Positions 24,836-33,771 of a stretch of 64,000 nucleotides of DNA are shown here, piece after piece. The position numbers and the translations under genes are program-made. The notes under the pieces are model-generated. The model saw only the letters and a list, made by a program, of their open reading frames with translations. It had not been told where the DNA came from and searched no databases. Numbering within the stretch: the first letter of the stretch is position 1; every line of letters begins with the position of its first letter. Source of the stretch: Pseudooceanicola nanhaiensis DSM 18065 (lineage in GTDB: Bacteria > Pseudomonadota > Alphaproteobacteria > Rhodobacterales > Rhodobacteraceae); assembly GCF_000688295.1 (NCBI RefSeq), contig NZ_JHZF01000011.1, positions 900,288 to 964,287 on the forward strand. The letters are read 5' to 3'.

Positions 24836-27307
24836 TCAGACCAGCGCGCCGATCTTCTCGAGGCGCTCGATCTTCTCGCCGTCGTATTTCAGCAGATCGC
24901 TCAGCACGGTGAGATTGTCGCGCCCGTAGTCCGGGCTCGATCTCGGCGGCGCCGCAGGGGTCCGCGAGAGGTGCCAGCGGCAGGCCTCGACCACGCTCGT
25001 CTCGCCGTTGCCGCGCGGGATCTCGATGAAATGATGCCAGTGCTTCACCTGCGGGTCGGCGTAGATGTCTTCAGCCGATGCCGCAATATGGGCCGGTATC
25101 CCCTTGGCCTGCAGGCGTTTTTCGACATCCGTGCTTTCCTGCGTGGCGCACCATTCGGCCAGCGCACGGTCGATCCTCTCCTCCTGCGCCTTGCGCCCCT
25201 CGAGCGTGTTCAGGCTCTCGTCCGCGGCCAGCTCGCCGCCCACCTCCTCCGCCAGCCGCCGCCATTCGGCGTCATTCCGGCAGGAGATCGCGACCCAGCG
25301 GTCGTCGTAGCCGTGCTTCCTGCAGGCATAGGTGTTGTTCGGCGCGATCAGCGGATCGCGGTTGCCGACGCATTCGGCGACGACCCCGTTCACCTCGTAA
25401 TCGGCGAAACGGTCGGCCATGCCCTGCATGCCGGTCTCGGACTGGCCCACGTCCATCCAGCCGCCCTCGCCGGTCTTCTCGCGGTGATCGAGCGCGGCGA
25501 GAAGCGCGACGAGGCCGAAGCGCGGCCCGACGTAATCGGTGTAGGGCCCGTAGGGACCGACCGGCAGCCCGCCCTCGGGGCCGACCAGCTGCTGGTAGCC
25601 CGACATGGCACCGCCGATATTGCCGAAGCCTGCGAGCTTCGACCACGGCCCGACCTGCCCCATGAGCGAGGTCGAGAGCATGATGACCCCCGGGTTCCGC
25701 TTCGCCAGCTCCTCGTAGTTCAGCCCCCAGCGTTTCATCTGGCCGGGCGCGAAGCTTTCCACCACCACGTCGGCCCATTCAACGAGGTCGAGGATCACCT
25801 CCCGCGCCTCGTCCGAGCCGAGATCGAGCGACAGGCCCAGCTTGCCGGTGTTGCAGTTCTCGAACTGGCCCGAGCGCAGCTTGTTGATCTCGCCGCCCGG
25901 GAACGGCCCGAGCAGGCGCGCCGTCTCGACCCGCTTGGAGCTTTCCACCCGCACCACGGTCGCACCGAAATCGGCCAGGTTGCGGCCGATCATCGGGCCG
26001 GCCACGACCCAGGCGAGGTCGAGGACCTTCACGCCCTCCATCGGCCGTTCGCTCCGGCCCGAGCCCGAGAAGGTCGCGGGGGCCTCGCCGAGCCAGTCCT
26101 TCAGGATCGCCTCCCGGTCCCGGTCGAGCGTCGGCGCCTCGGTCAGGGGCGCGTAGGCCCCGTCGATGTAGCGCGCGAAGGGTCCCGGCTGGCGCAGCAT
26201 CCGGCCCTTCCACGGCACCTCGCGGAAGAAGTTGCGCGATTTCACGTGCTCCGAGCGCAGCTGGTCCTCGAGCGTGCAGATCGGCGCCATCAGCACCTTC
26301 TGCGCCAGCGCGATGTCGACCGCGTCGAACTTCTTCTTCGGCTCGAGGAAGACGGCCACGCAATCGCGGGCGCGCTGGAGGTCCTCTTCGCCGATCTCGT
26401 CCGCGACGATACGGTCCTGAAGGGTCGCCCAGTCCCATTCGGCGAATTCCTCGGCCCCGGGCACGCCCTCGGCCTTGAGGAACTGGAAGAGCTTGTTGGT
26501 GAAGCGCCCCGTCGCCGGCCCCATGGCAAGGTGCATTTCGACCAGACCGTCCTGCACCTGCCATTTCGACTTGTTGGTCCGCGCGCCGGAGCCCGACAGG
26601 TCGGGCTGGTTCTTCATGCTCGCGACGGATTTCCTGAGCGTGTAATTCGGGTGGCCGACCGCGCCCGCAAGGCTCATGGAGAGCGTCGACTGGGTGGCCG
26701 AGGCCTGGGCCGACACCTCGACATGCTGGCCGAGGCCGGATTTCTTCCGCTCGAAATAGGCGATCAGCGCGCCCTGCACCGCGTCCATCGTCGCGTGGTG
26801 ATAGGCCTGCGGAACCGAGATGCGGTAGGGTTTGTCCGACACCGCGGCGACCGGCAGGAGCGGCCCGCCCGAGGCCCAGACCGTCAGCTCGCTGTCGGCG
26901 TAGGCCGCCTTGGGGCCGGTCAGGCCGAAGGGGGTCACGGTCGCCAGGATGAGGCCGGGGTTCAGCTTTGCCAGCGCGTCGTAGTCCAGCAGCGCGTCCT
27001 CGGAGGGGTTGCCGGTCTGGATCAGGATGTCGGCGCGGCGCACCAGCTCCTCGAAGGTCTTCCGGCCCTCGTCGGTGTCGCGATCGAGCACGATGGACCG
27101 CCGCCCGGCCCCGTAGGCCGCCCAGTAGAGCGAATCCCCGTCCGGGTCATAGGGCGGCTGCATCCGGCTGTCGCTGCCTTGCGGAGGCTCCACCTGCACG
27201 ACGTCGGCGCCGAGCTGGGCGAAGACGCGGCCCGCGATGGCGCCGCGGTGGTCCGTCAGGTCCAGCACTTTCAGATGCGACAGATGTCCGACCTTGTCCT
27301 CGGCCAT
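24836..27307 (-). CDS. Tandem (fused) family III CoA-transferase
   Basis: 823-residue protein made of two CaiB/BaiF CoA-transferase domains, about 1-400 and 410-823, each twice recognisable by VLDL and GADVV[QR]VE openings. Such enzymes move CoA between acids, activating a substrate without ATP. In the C-terminal half the expected catalytic aspartate is seen in YTDYVGPRFG; the corresponding place in the N-terminal half reads AYHHATM with His in place of Asp, so only the second site may be active. The start ATG 27307 has a GGAGGAG site. It is last in the TRAP/hydrolase unit, and its 3' end lies 3 bp from the ligase gene. Confidence 0.85.
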   Translation of the reverse strand: MAEDKVGHLSHLKVLDLTDHRGAIAGRVFAQLGADVVQVEPPQGSDSRMQPPYDPDGDSLYWAAYGAGRRSIVLDRDTDEGRKTFEELVRRADILIQTGNPSEDALLDYDALAKLNPGLILATVTPFGLTGPKAAYADSELTVWASGGPLLPVAAVSDKPYRISVPQAYHHATMDAVQGALIAYFERKKSGLGQHVEVSAQASATQSTLSMSLAGAVGHPNYTLRKSVASMKNQPDLSGSGARTNKSKWQVQDGLVEMHLAMGPATGRFTNKLFQFLKAEGVPGAEEFAEWDWATLQDRIVADEIGEEDLQRARDCVAVFLEPKKKFDAVDIALAQKVLMAPICTLEDQLRSEHVKSRNFFREVPWKGRMLRQPGPFARYIDGAYAPLTEAPTLDRDREAILKDWLGEAPATFSGSGRSERPMEGVKVLDLAWVVAGPMIGRNLADFGATVVRVESSKRVETARLLGPFPGGEINKLRSGQFENCNTGKLGLSLDLGSDEAREVILDLVEWADVVVESFAPGQMKRWGLNYEELAKRNPGVIMLSTSLMGQVGPWSKLAGFGNIGGAMSGYQQLVGPEGGLPVGPYGPYTDYVGPRFGLVALLAALDHREKTGEGGWMDVGQSETGMQGMADRFADYEVNGVVAECVGNRDPLIAPNNTYACRKHGYDDRWVAISCRNDAEWRRLAEEVGGELAADESLNTLEGRKAQEERIDRALAEWCATQESTDVEKRLQAKGIPAHIAASAEDIYADPQVKHWHHFIEIPRGNGETSVVEACRWHLSRTPAAPPRSSPDYGRDNLTVLSDLLKYDGEKIERLEKIGALV

Positions 27308-27397
27308 GGGCTTGCTCCTCCGGTAAGCGATGTCCTTGCGGCGTCGGTCCCTCTCCGGCGCACGCCGCATCCTTCCGGCTTTCGGCCGGACAGACAA

Positions 27398-27431
27398 GGC
27401 CGCCCCGACGCAACCCTTGGCCGGGACGGCC
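27398..27431 (-). terminator. Probable terminator/attenuator inside the catabolic unit
   Basis: On the minus strand GGCCGTCCC and GGGGCGGCC (27423-27431 with 27398-27406, one mismatch) enclose a 16-nt loop and are followed by TTGTCTGT. It lies between the FAH-family gene and the tandem CoA-transferase and could reduce downstream expression. Confidence 0.4.
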
Positions 27432-27459
27432 CGTTTTCACATCCGCGGCGGGCGGCGGC

Positions 27460-28386
27460 TCAGCGACGCTCGGCCGCGATATGGCTGCGCAGGACGCCGA
27501 TGCCCTCGATCTCGAGCTCGACGGTGTCGCCGGGGTTCAGGAAGCGCCCCAGTTCCAGCCCGCAGCCGCCCCCCACGGTGCCCGAGCCGATGAATTCGCC
27601 CGGCTGAAGATCCTCGTCGCGCGAGACGTGTTCGATGATCCGCGCGAAGGAATGGTGCATGTCCGAGGACGTCCCCCGCGCCCATTCCTCGCCGTTCACC
27701 CGCGCGATCATGGCGAGGCCCGAGCCGTCGCCGATCTCGTCCCGGGTCACGAGGCAGGGCCCCATGGCGTTCGCGGTGCGGAAATCCTTGCCCTTGGCGG
27801 GGCCCAGCCCGCCCGCGCCTTCCAGCATCTGGTGGTCCCGGGCCGAGAAATCGTTGAAGCAGGTGAAGCCGAAGATGTGCTCATTGGCATCGGCCTTGGC
27901 GATGTCGCAGCCGCCCTTGCCGATGAACATGCCGAGCTCGAGCTCGAAATCGAGCCGGGTCTCGCCCCGGGGCCAGATGATCGTGTCCTCGGGGCCCGAG
28001 ACCGAGAAGCGGTTGCCCTTGTAGTAGATCGGCTGGTCGTACCAGACCTGCGGCATCTTCACGTCCTCGGGCTTCATCGGCTTGGCCGTCTCGTCCCAGA
28101 GGTGCCGGTTGGCGCGAGCCTGCCGGAGGTGTTTCTCGAAGACGAGGCTGTCACGCATCTGGACGGGCACCGGCACGGGGGCCTTCAGGCGGACGGCGCC
28201 CACTGTCTCCGTCGCGGCGGAGGCGCTGGCCTTGCGGGCGGCCTCGAGCCCCTCGTCGCCCGCCTCGATCAGCGCGAGCATGTAGGCGAAGGCGGGGTTC
28301 GCGCCCGCGTCGAGCACGCGGATCGTCTCGCCGTCGAGCACGCCGATGGCCTGCCGGCCGCTCTTTTCGAATGTCACCAGTTTCAT
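27460..28386 (-). CDS. Fumarylacetoacetate hydrolase-family protein
   Basis: 308-residue enzyme of the FAH superfamily, which includes hydrolases of acylpyruvates, fumarylpyruvate and oxo-hydroxy acids from aromatic and sugar-acid breakdown. Metal-binding acidic residues are visible in FELELGMFIGKGG (about residue 145-157) and FNDFSARDHQ (about 178-187), and the C-terminus has SGTVGGGCG. The ribosome site AAGGAG precedes ATG 28386, 16 bp after the MBL gene. The substrate is unknown; the neighbours suggest a ring- or branched-acid pathway. Confidence 0.87.
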   Translation of the reverse strand: MKLVTFEKSGRQAIGVLDGETIRVLDAGANPAFAYMLALIEAGDEGLEAARKASASAATETVGAVRLKAPVPVPVQMRDSLVFEKHLRQARANRHLWDETAKPMKPEDVKMPQVWYDQPIYYKGNRFSVSGPEDTIIWPRGETRLDFELELGMFIGKGGCDIAKADANEHIFGFTCFNDFSARDHQMLEGAGGLGPAKGKDFRTANAMGPCLVTRDEIGDGSGLAMIARVNGEEWARGTSSDMHHSFARIIEHVSRDEDLQPGEFIGSGTVGGGCGLELGRFLNPGDTVELEIEGIGVLRSHIAAERR

Positions 28387-28402
28387 TCCGGTCTCCTTGA
28401 TC

Positions 28403-29395
28403 CTAATGCGCCTGGCAGCCGCAGGGCCCGTCGTGCGGGCACTCCGCGCCGTGCCGGTAGCGCAGCATCTGCGCCATGATCTCGTCCTTCGTCGGATCCA
28501 CCCTGCCGCCCGAAAGCGTGCGGTAGACGTTGGCGACATTGGCCACGATCCGCTCGCGGTCGAGCCAGCTGTCGAAGGCGTCGTAGCCCACCTCGTAGGC
28601 CGCCTCCTCCCATGTGAGCCCGGCCTCGTGGGCCTTCGTCGTCTCGGTCTCCACATGGGTGAGGTAGTCGCGCAGCGCCTGCACTTCCGGCTTGCCGCAG
28701 ACCGCGCCGTGGCCGGGAACCACGATGTCGACGTCGAGCCCGAGGATATGGTCGCAGGCGGCGATCCAGTTGCCGATCGGACCCGCCCAGATGATCGGGT
28801 GGCCGCCGTGGAACACGAGGTCCCCGGTATAGACCGTGCGCGCGTCCGGCACATGGATCACGATGTCGCCGCGGGTATGCGCCGGGCCCAGCTCCGTCAG
28901 CTCGATCCGGCGGCCGCCGATCTCGAGCGTGCGGGTGCCGTCGAAGGTCTCGTCCGGCGGCAGGTGCCCGATGTCCGAGAAATCGAAGCGGGAGCCCATC
29001 GTCTCGGTGAAGAACCGGCCGTAGGCGCCGAACTTCTCGGGATGGGCCACGACCTCCTGCACGACCGTCGCGGGCCGCTCCTCCATCTCCTCGAGGCAGG
29101 CGGTGGAGCCGATGATCCGGGCGCCCTTCACGAGGTGGTTGCCGTAGGTGTGGTCCCCGTTGGAATGGGTGTTGACCAGCACGTCTATGGTCTCGGCCGC
29201 GGGCACGGCACGGCGGTAGGCTTCCAGCATGTCCGCCGTCAGCCGCCCGGTGAAGAGCGTATCGACCATCAGCACCCGGTCGTCGTCGCCCGTGATCAGG
29301 CCCGAGTTGCTCCACCCCCAGGACCCGTCGCCCTGCACCCAGGCATAGAGGCCGTTGCCCAGGTCCTGAAGCTCCCGCTTGGTGTCCTCGTACAT
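28403..29395 (-). CDS. Metallo-beta-lactamase-fold hydrolase
   Basis: 330-residue MBL-fold enzyme. The metal motif is H77-S-N-G-D-H82 followed by Tyr-Gly-Asn-His87; the common HxHxDH has Asn at its second position, as in a known hydrolase subgroup. Later ligands are in PAHTRGD and VPGHGAVCG. The C-terminus is cysteine- and histidine-rich (ECPHDGPCGCQAH), possibly another metal site. GAGGAG site before ATG 29395, 11 bp from dctM. Probably hydrolyses a pathway thioester or lactone; this is inference from context only. Confidence 0.85.
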   Translation of the reverse strand: MYEDTKRELQDLGNGLYAWVQGDGSWGWSNSGLITGDDDRVLMVDTLFTGRLTADMLEAYRRAVPAAETIDVLVNTHSNGDHTYGNHLVKGARIIGSTACLEEMEERPATVVQEVVAHPEKFGAYGRFFTETMGSRFDFSDIGHLPPDETFDGTRTLEIGGRRIELTELGPAHTRGDIVIHVPDARTVYTGDLVFHGGHPIIWAGPIGNWIAACDHILGLDVDIVVPGHGAVCGKPEVQALRDYLTHVETETTKAHEAGLTWEEAAYEVGYDAFDSWLDRERIVANVANVYRTLSGGRVDPTKDEIMAQMLRYRHGAECPHDGPCGCQAH

Positions 29396-29406
29396 GTCGC
29401 TCCTCC

Positions 29407-30711
29407 TCAGAGCAGGCCGGTGGCGAGCCACGGCAGCGCCATGACGAGCGCGACCATGATCACCATGACCAGCGCGAAGGGCGCGGCACCGGCGAAGATG
29501 TCGTTCAGGGTGATGCGCTTGTCGTCGAGGTTGGCCTTGATGACGAAGCAGGCGACGCCGAGCGGTGGCGTCAGCAGGCCGACCTCCACGGCGATGATCG
29601 TGACGATGCCGAACCAGACGAGATCGACGCCGAAGGGTTGGACCACCGGCAGGATCAGCGGCAGCAGGATCAGGAGGATCGAGGAGCTGTCGAGGATCGT
29701 GCCCAGCAGGATGATGGCCAGCAGATAGAGCAGCAGGATGCCGTAGAGCCCGAGCTCCCACGAGGCCATGAGCCCGGTCATCGCCCCCGGCAGCCCGGTG
29801 AGCGCCAGGAGCCGCGAGTACATGTGCGCGGCGATGATCAGGAAGGTGATCGAGGCGGTGACCTGCCCCGTCTCCAGGAGGATCCGCCCGATCTCGCGCA
29901 GACCGAGCCGGCCCTTCACCGTCGCGATGATCAGCGCGCCGAGCGCGCCGACGCCGCCGGCCTCCGTCGGCGTGAAGAAGCCGCCGTAGATGCCGCCGAG
30001 GACCAGCAGGATCAGGATGATGATCGGCGCCGACTTCAGCAGCATCGTGGCCGAGGACATCTCGGGCAGGTCCGTCGCCTCGGGCCGCCCGGTGAAGCCG
30101 GGGGCAAAGCGGGCGAGCGCGAGGATCAGCACGCAGAAGAAGAAGGCCAGCACCATGCCGGGCAGGATGCCGGCGGTGAAGAGGTCCCCGATCGAGGTCT
30201 CGGCGATGATCCCGTAGAGGATCAGCAGGAGCGACGGCGGGATCAGCATCCCCAGAACGGAGGAGCCCGCGACCACGCCGACCGAGAAGCGCGGCGTGTA
30301 GCCCTGCCGTACGAGTTCCGGCACCGCGACCTTGGTGAAGACCGAGGCCGAGGCGATGGAGGTGCCGTTGACCGCCGCGAAGACGGCGTTGGCGAAGACG
30401 GTGGCGATGCCCAGACCGCCCCGGAAGCGGCGGAAGAGCTGTCCCGCCACGTCGAAGACGTCGCGCCCGAGCCCGCAGGCGCCGACGAGCACGCCCATCA
30501 GGACGAAGAGCGGGATCACCCCGAAGGAATAGCGCGCCACCCCGTCGAGGGCGGCATGGGACAGGAGTTTCCCGGCGATCAGGAACTTGCCCTTCACGAG
30601 GAAGACGCCGAAGAAGCTGACCGTCATCAGCGCGATGGCCACGTGCATGCCAAGCTGGATGAAGACGAGGATCGCCACGATCGAGGCGATGCCGATTTCG
30701 ACGCTGCTCAT
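29407..30711 (-). CDS. dctM: TRAP transporter large permease (DctM-type)
   Basis: 434-residue inner-membrane protein with about 12 hydrophobic segments that forms the transport channel of a sodium- or proton-driven TRAP importer. The signature region GVGGLGALG-like EAGGVGALGALI is in the middle and LDSSSILLILLPL in the later part. It overlaps dctQ by 4 nt (ATGA) and is followed by the MBL gene. The substrate is set by the binding protein at 31262-32320. Confidence 0.93.
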   Translation of the reverse strand: MSSVEIGIASIVAILVFIQLGMHVAIALMTVSFFGVFLVKGKFLIAGKLLSHAALDGVARYSFGVIPLFVLMGVLVGACGLGRDVFDVAGQLFRRFRGGLGIATVFANAVFAAVNGTSIASASVFTKVAVPELVRQGYTPRFSVGVVAGSSVLGMLIPPSLLLILYGIIAETSIGDLFTAGILPGMVLAFFFCVLILALARFAPGFTGRPEATDLPEMSSATMLLKSAPIIILILLVLGGIYGGFFTPTEAGGVGALGALIIATVKGRLGLREIGRILLETGQVTASITFLIIAAHMYSRLLALTGLPGAMTGLMASWELGLYGILLLYLLAIILLGTILDSSSILLILLPLILPVVQPFGVDLVWFGIVTIIAVEVGLLTPPLGVACFVIKANLDDKRITLNDIFAGAAPFALVMVIMVALVMALPWLATGLL

Positions 30712-31265
30712 GGACGCGGCCCTCCGCGCGCCGCGCGCAGCGCGAGGCCCGCGGTCAGCAGCGCATAGGCCGCGAGCGTCATGATGCAGCCGATCAGCAC
30801 GCAGGTCACGAAGGGCCAGCGCGGCATCGACCAGATGCCGTAGAGCCCCACCGTCTCACGCCCCTCGATGGAGTCGATGATCTCGGGGCCCATGTAATAC
30901 ATCAGGATGGCGAGGATCATGGTGCCGAACAGGTGATGCACGCAATCGACCCAGTCCGCCGCCCGCGGCGAGCGGGCGCGCAGGCGGGTCAGGAACATGT
31001 CCGAGCGCACGTTGCGCCCCTCGGCGGTGGCATTGGGGAGCTGCAGGAAGACGATGGCCACGATGGCGGCCGAGACGATCTCGGCCGTGGCCGGGATCGG
31101 GTGGTCGAAGAAGCTGCGTCCGATCACGTCCGCGTTGATGAGCGCCATGATCCCCAGCGTCCCTGCCCCGCCCAGGATGGCGAGGACAAGCGCGATGCCC
31201 GACATGGCACGCGCCAGCACGCCGCCGGGCAGAGCCGGCGGCGTTGTTTCGTCAAGCGTGCTCAC
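30708..31265 (-). CDS. dctQ: TRAP transporter small permease (DctQ-type)
   Basis: 185-residue membrane protein with four hydrophobic helices, partner of DctM. The GRSFFDHPIPATAEI segment near 50-64 is typical. The start is GTG 31265, overlapping the dctP stop by 4 nt (GTGA); the longer upstream frame is discarded because it would overlap dctP widely. The cytoplasmic C-terminus is short and basic. Confidence 0.9.
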   Translation of the reverse strand: MSTLDETTPPALPGGVLARAMSGIALVLAILGGAGTLGIMALINADVIGRSFFDHPIPATAEIVSAAIVAIVFLQLPNATAEGRNVRSDMFLTRLRARSPRAADWVDCVHHLFGTMILAILMYYMGPEIIDSIEGRETVGLYGIWSMPRWPFVTCVLIGCIMTLAAYALLTAGLALRAARGGPRP

Positions 31266-32320
31266 TCGGTGCCCCAGTCCCGCGGGAACTCGATGCCGGC
31301 CTCTTTCGACAGCCGCATGTAGGTTTCGAGCGTCCTGGTCCCGGGCAGGCCCTGCGCGTCGAGCGACTTGGCCCATTCCCCGGCGATGTCGGGCAGGTTG
31401 TTCGCATAGGCCGCGCGCTGCTCGGCCGAGAGCTCCGAGATCTTGGCCCCTTCCGCGACCGCCGCGTCGAGCGAGTCCTGTCCGCCGGTGCGATAGCTTT
31501 CCGCCGCGATGTCGCGGTATTCGTCCGCGACCTCCTGGATCGCCTGTTTCACGTCGTCGGGCAGGTCGTCCCACACGTCCTTGTTCGCGGTCAGCGCCGA
31601 GGCATACATCGCACCGAAGTTGATCTTGGTGATGTAGGGCGCGACCTCGTAGAACTTGTAGGGCGCCACCACCGATTCAAAGGTCAGGATACCGTCGTAG
31701 AGCCCCGTGGACATGGCGTTGTAGAAGTCCGGCAGCGCGCCCGCCACCGGCGTCGCGCCCGAGCCCTTGAGCCAGTTCAGCGCAAGACCGGCGGTGCCCA
31801 GCTTGTGGCCCTCGATGTCCTTCGTGGTCTCGATCGGAAACTTGGTCACGAAGTGGTAGGTGTCGATGCCCACGGGCGCGAGCACGACGTTGTTGGCCTT
31901 GGCCCAGCCCTCGTCGATCTCTGGGATCTCGGCGTGCAGCTGGTCGATGACCTTCATCACCTTGCCAAGGTCGTCGGTCCCGAAGGGCGTGACATAGGTG
32001 ATCTGCTCGAGCGGCAGCTTGTCGCCCTCGAAGAGGTGCGGCACATAGCCGAACTCGGCGATCCCGTCGCCGACGGCTTCCAGCACGCCCAGCGGATCCG
32101 CCACGGCGCCGGCATAGGCCTCGGTCCAGGTGACGGTATGGCCGAGCGCTTCGAGCCGTTTCGTCACCTCGGGCACGAAATGCTCGCTGATCGCCGAGAC
32201 GCCGCGCGTGATCGGCGGATGGCCCGCGATGATGGTCCAGTTGTAATCCTCTGCCGTCGCCGGAAGGGCCGCGCAGAGCGCAAGCACCCCGGCCAGGCCG
32301 GTGGTCTGAAGGTGGGTCAT
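31262..32320 (-). CDS. dctP: TRAP transporter substrate-binding protein (DctP-type)
   Basis: 352-residue periplasmic protein, signal peptide at 1-23 (ending PATAE), then the DctP fold that binds organic acids. Characteristic parts are HPPITRGVSA near 34 and NWLKGSGATPV, the latter containing residues near the carboxylate-binding Arg/Asn site. An AGAGGAAAG site precedes ATG 32320. It heads a transcription unit dctP-dctQ-dctM-MBL-FAH-CoA-transferase, controlled from the promoter and palindrome at 32402-32447. The ligand may be a C4-dicarboxylate or a bulkier acid. Confidence 0.92.
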   Translation of the reverse strand: MTHLQTTGLAGVLALCAALPATAEDYNWTIIAGHPPITRGVSAISEHFVPEVTKRLEALGHTVTWTEAYAGAVADPLGVLEAVGDGIAEFGYVPHLFEGDKLPLEQITYVTPFGTDDLGKVMKVIDQLHAEIPEIDEGWAKANNVVLAPVGIDTYHFVTKFPIETTKDIEGHKLGTAGLALNWLKGSGATPVAGALPDFYNAMSTGLYDGILTFESVVAPYKFYEVAPYITKINFGAMYASALTANKDVWDDLPDDVKQAIQEVADEYRDIAAESYRTGGQDSLDAAVAEGAKISELSAEQRAAYANNLPDIAGEWAKSLDAQGLPGTRTLETYMRLSKEAGIEFPRDWGTE

Positions 32321-32401
32321 TCTTTCCTCTCTTGCGACACTCCGGTCGCCTCTCGACTGCGTGACCTGCCCGGGCTCCTCTCCCGATGCGGCAGGTCACT
32401 T

Positions 32402-32417
32402 TCAAACAGCTGTTTGA
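32402..32417. promoter_or_regulatory. Perfect palindromic operator before the TRAP unit
   Basis: TCAAACAGCTGTTTGA is a perfect 16-bp palindrome, 82-97 bp before the dctP start and just downstream of a TTGACA box, in position to block transcription. CAAACA..TGTTTG half-sites are typical of TetR-family repressors of fatty and organic acid catabolism (for example PsrA). No TetR gene is in the window. Confidence 0.6.
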
Positions 32418-32447
32418 TATCTTCTGGCGGCCAGGATGTCATGTCAA
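32418..32447 (-). promoter_or_regulatory. Probable promoter of the TRAP catabolic unit
   Basis: Minus strand: a consensus -35 TTGACA (32442-32447). The -10 is unclear; candidate A/T-rich hexamers (GATATC region) lie 18-22 nt downstream, touching the palindrome at 32402-32417. Confidence 0.4.
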
Positions 32448-32501
32448 GAGATCAGGCTGTGTCAGAGGGGCGTGATTGAAGAGCGTCGGACCGGCGGACA
32501 A

Positions 32502-32528
32502 GGAAAAGGCCGGGCAAAAGCCCGGCCT
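32502..32528 (-). terminator. Rho-independent terminator of the acyl-CoA dehydrogenase unit
   Basis: Minus strand: perfect 9-bp stem AGGCCGGGC / GCCCGGCCT (32520-32528 with 32507-32515), TTTT loop, then TTTTCC. It lies 72 bp after the stop of the acyl-CoA dehydrogenase at 32600 and isolates the two catabolic units. Confidence 0.8.
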
Positions 32529-32599
32529 CCCGCATCCAGCGGCGTTTCTCGGTGCGGAAACGGGGGCCGCGCTTCAGCCCGGCGCCCGGCCCGCCGCCC

Positions 32600-33760
32600 T
32601 CACCGCAGGCCGAGCCCGCGCGCGACGATGCCGCGCAGGATCTCGGTCGTGCCGCCCTGGATCGTCAGCTTCGGCGCCATGCGGGTGTAGAAATCCATCC
32701 GCTCGCGATAGGCCTGCACGTCGTACTGGTCGTAATCCATCAGCGAGATCAGCGTCCGCAGCTCCTTCGGCAGCGCCTGGTCCCAGACGGTGCCGAGGTC
32801 CTTCACGATCGAGGCCTCCGTCACCGGCTCGCGCCCCGCCTCCAGCATCCCCGCGACCGAGACCGACATGCGCCGCATCGTGTGGAGCTGGGCGATCAGC
32901 CGGCCCAGCCCCTCCTGCAGGCGGGTGTCGTCGGTGCCCTCGACGGCGGTCAGGAAGGCGCGCATCGCGCCGAAGGTCTCGAGGAAGCGCTCGGGGCCGG
33001 ACCGTTCATAGGCCAGTTCCGAGGTCGCCTGTTTCCACGCCCCGTCGATCTCTCCGATGACGTTCTCGTCCGGCAGGAAGACATCGTCGAACAGGACCTC
33101 GTTGAATTCCATCACGCCGTTGATCATCTCGATCGGGCTCACCTTGATCCCGTCGGCATGCATGTCGACGAGGAACGAGGTCAGCCCGTGGCGGCGGTTC
33201 TCCCTGGTCGGCTGCGAGGTGCGGAAGAGGCCGATCATGTAATCGGCGTGCTGCGCGCCGGTGGTCCAGATCTTCGCGCCGTTCAGCCGCCATCCGCCGT
33301 CGACCTTGGTGGCCTTCGCCTGGGCGGCGAAGAGGTCCGAGCCGGAATTGGGCTCGCTCATCCCGATGCAGAACATCGCCTCGCCCGCGATGATCTGCGG
33401 CAGGACGCGTTGCTTGATGGGTTCCGAGGCATAGCGGATCAGTGTCGGCCCGCTCTGCCGGTCGGCGACGAAGTAGCGCCGGGTCGGGGCCCGGGCGACG
33501 AGCATCTCCTCGGACACCACGTAGCGTTCGAGGAAGGACCGCTCCTGCCCGCCGTATTCGCGCGGCCAGGCCATGCCGATCCAGCCCCGCTCCGACACCG
33601 CCTTGGCAAAGCGGCAGATGTCCTCGTATCCGTGCGAGCGCGCGGTCGGGTCGTAGACCCCCTGCACCACCTGTTCGCGCAGGAAATCGCGGACCTCCTG
33701 ACGCAGGTCCTGGCAATGGTCCGGCAGGCGGACGGGGTCGAAACGCAGTGCGACGTTCAT
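32600..33760 (-). CDS. Acyl-CoA dehydrogenase (first of a pair)
   Basis: 386-residue flavoprotein that would introduce a 2,3-double bond into an acyl-CoA, passing electrons to ETF. The FAD-contact motif CIGMSEPNSGSD is near 130-141 and the C-terminal motif GGTTEILRG near 372-380. The Glu of human MCAD (Glu376) aligns with Gly here, so a different catalytic base is likely, as in related families. It lies 11 bp after a second acyl-CoA dehydrogenase gene, an arrangement known for heteromeric enzymes. GAGGGAGA site before ATG 33760. Confidence 0.9.
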   Translation of the reverse strand: MNVALRFDPVRLPDHCQDLRQEVRDFLREQVVQGVYDPTARSHGYEDICRFAKAVSERGWIGMAWPREYGGQERSFLERYVVSEEMLVARAPTRRYFVADRQSGPTLIRYASEPIKQRVLPQIIAGEAMFCIGMSEPNSGSDLFAAQAKATKVDGGWRLNGAKIWTTGAQHADYMIGLFRTSQPTRENRRHGLTSFLVDMHADGIKVSPIEMINGVMEFNEVLFDDVFLPDENVIGEIDGAWKQATSELAYERSGPERFLETFGAMRAFLTAVEGTDDTRLQEGLGRLIAQLHTMRRMSVSVAGMLEAGREPVTEASIVKDLGTVWDQALPKELRTLISLMDYDQYDVQAYRERMDFYTRMAPKLTIQGGTTEILRGIVARGLGLR

Positions 33761-33771
33761 CGGTCTCTCCC

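Noticed and set aside
28403-29395. Class B beta-lactamase (antibiotic resistance) call for the MBL protein
   Set aside because: The metal motif is HSNGDH and no signal peptide is present; the context is organic-acid breakdown.
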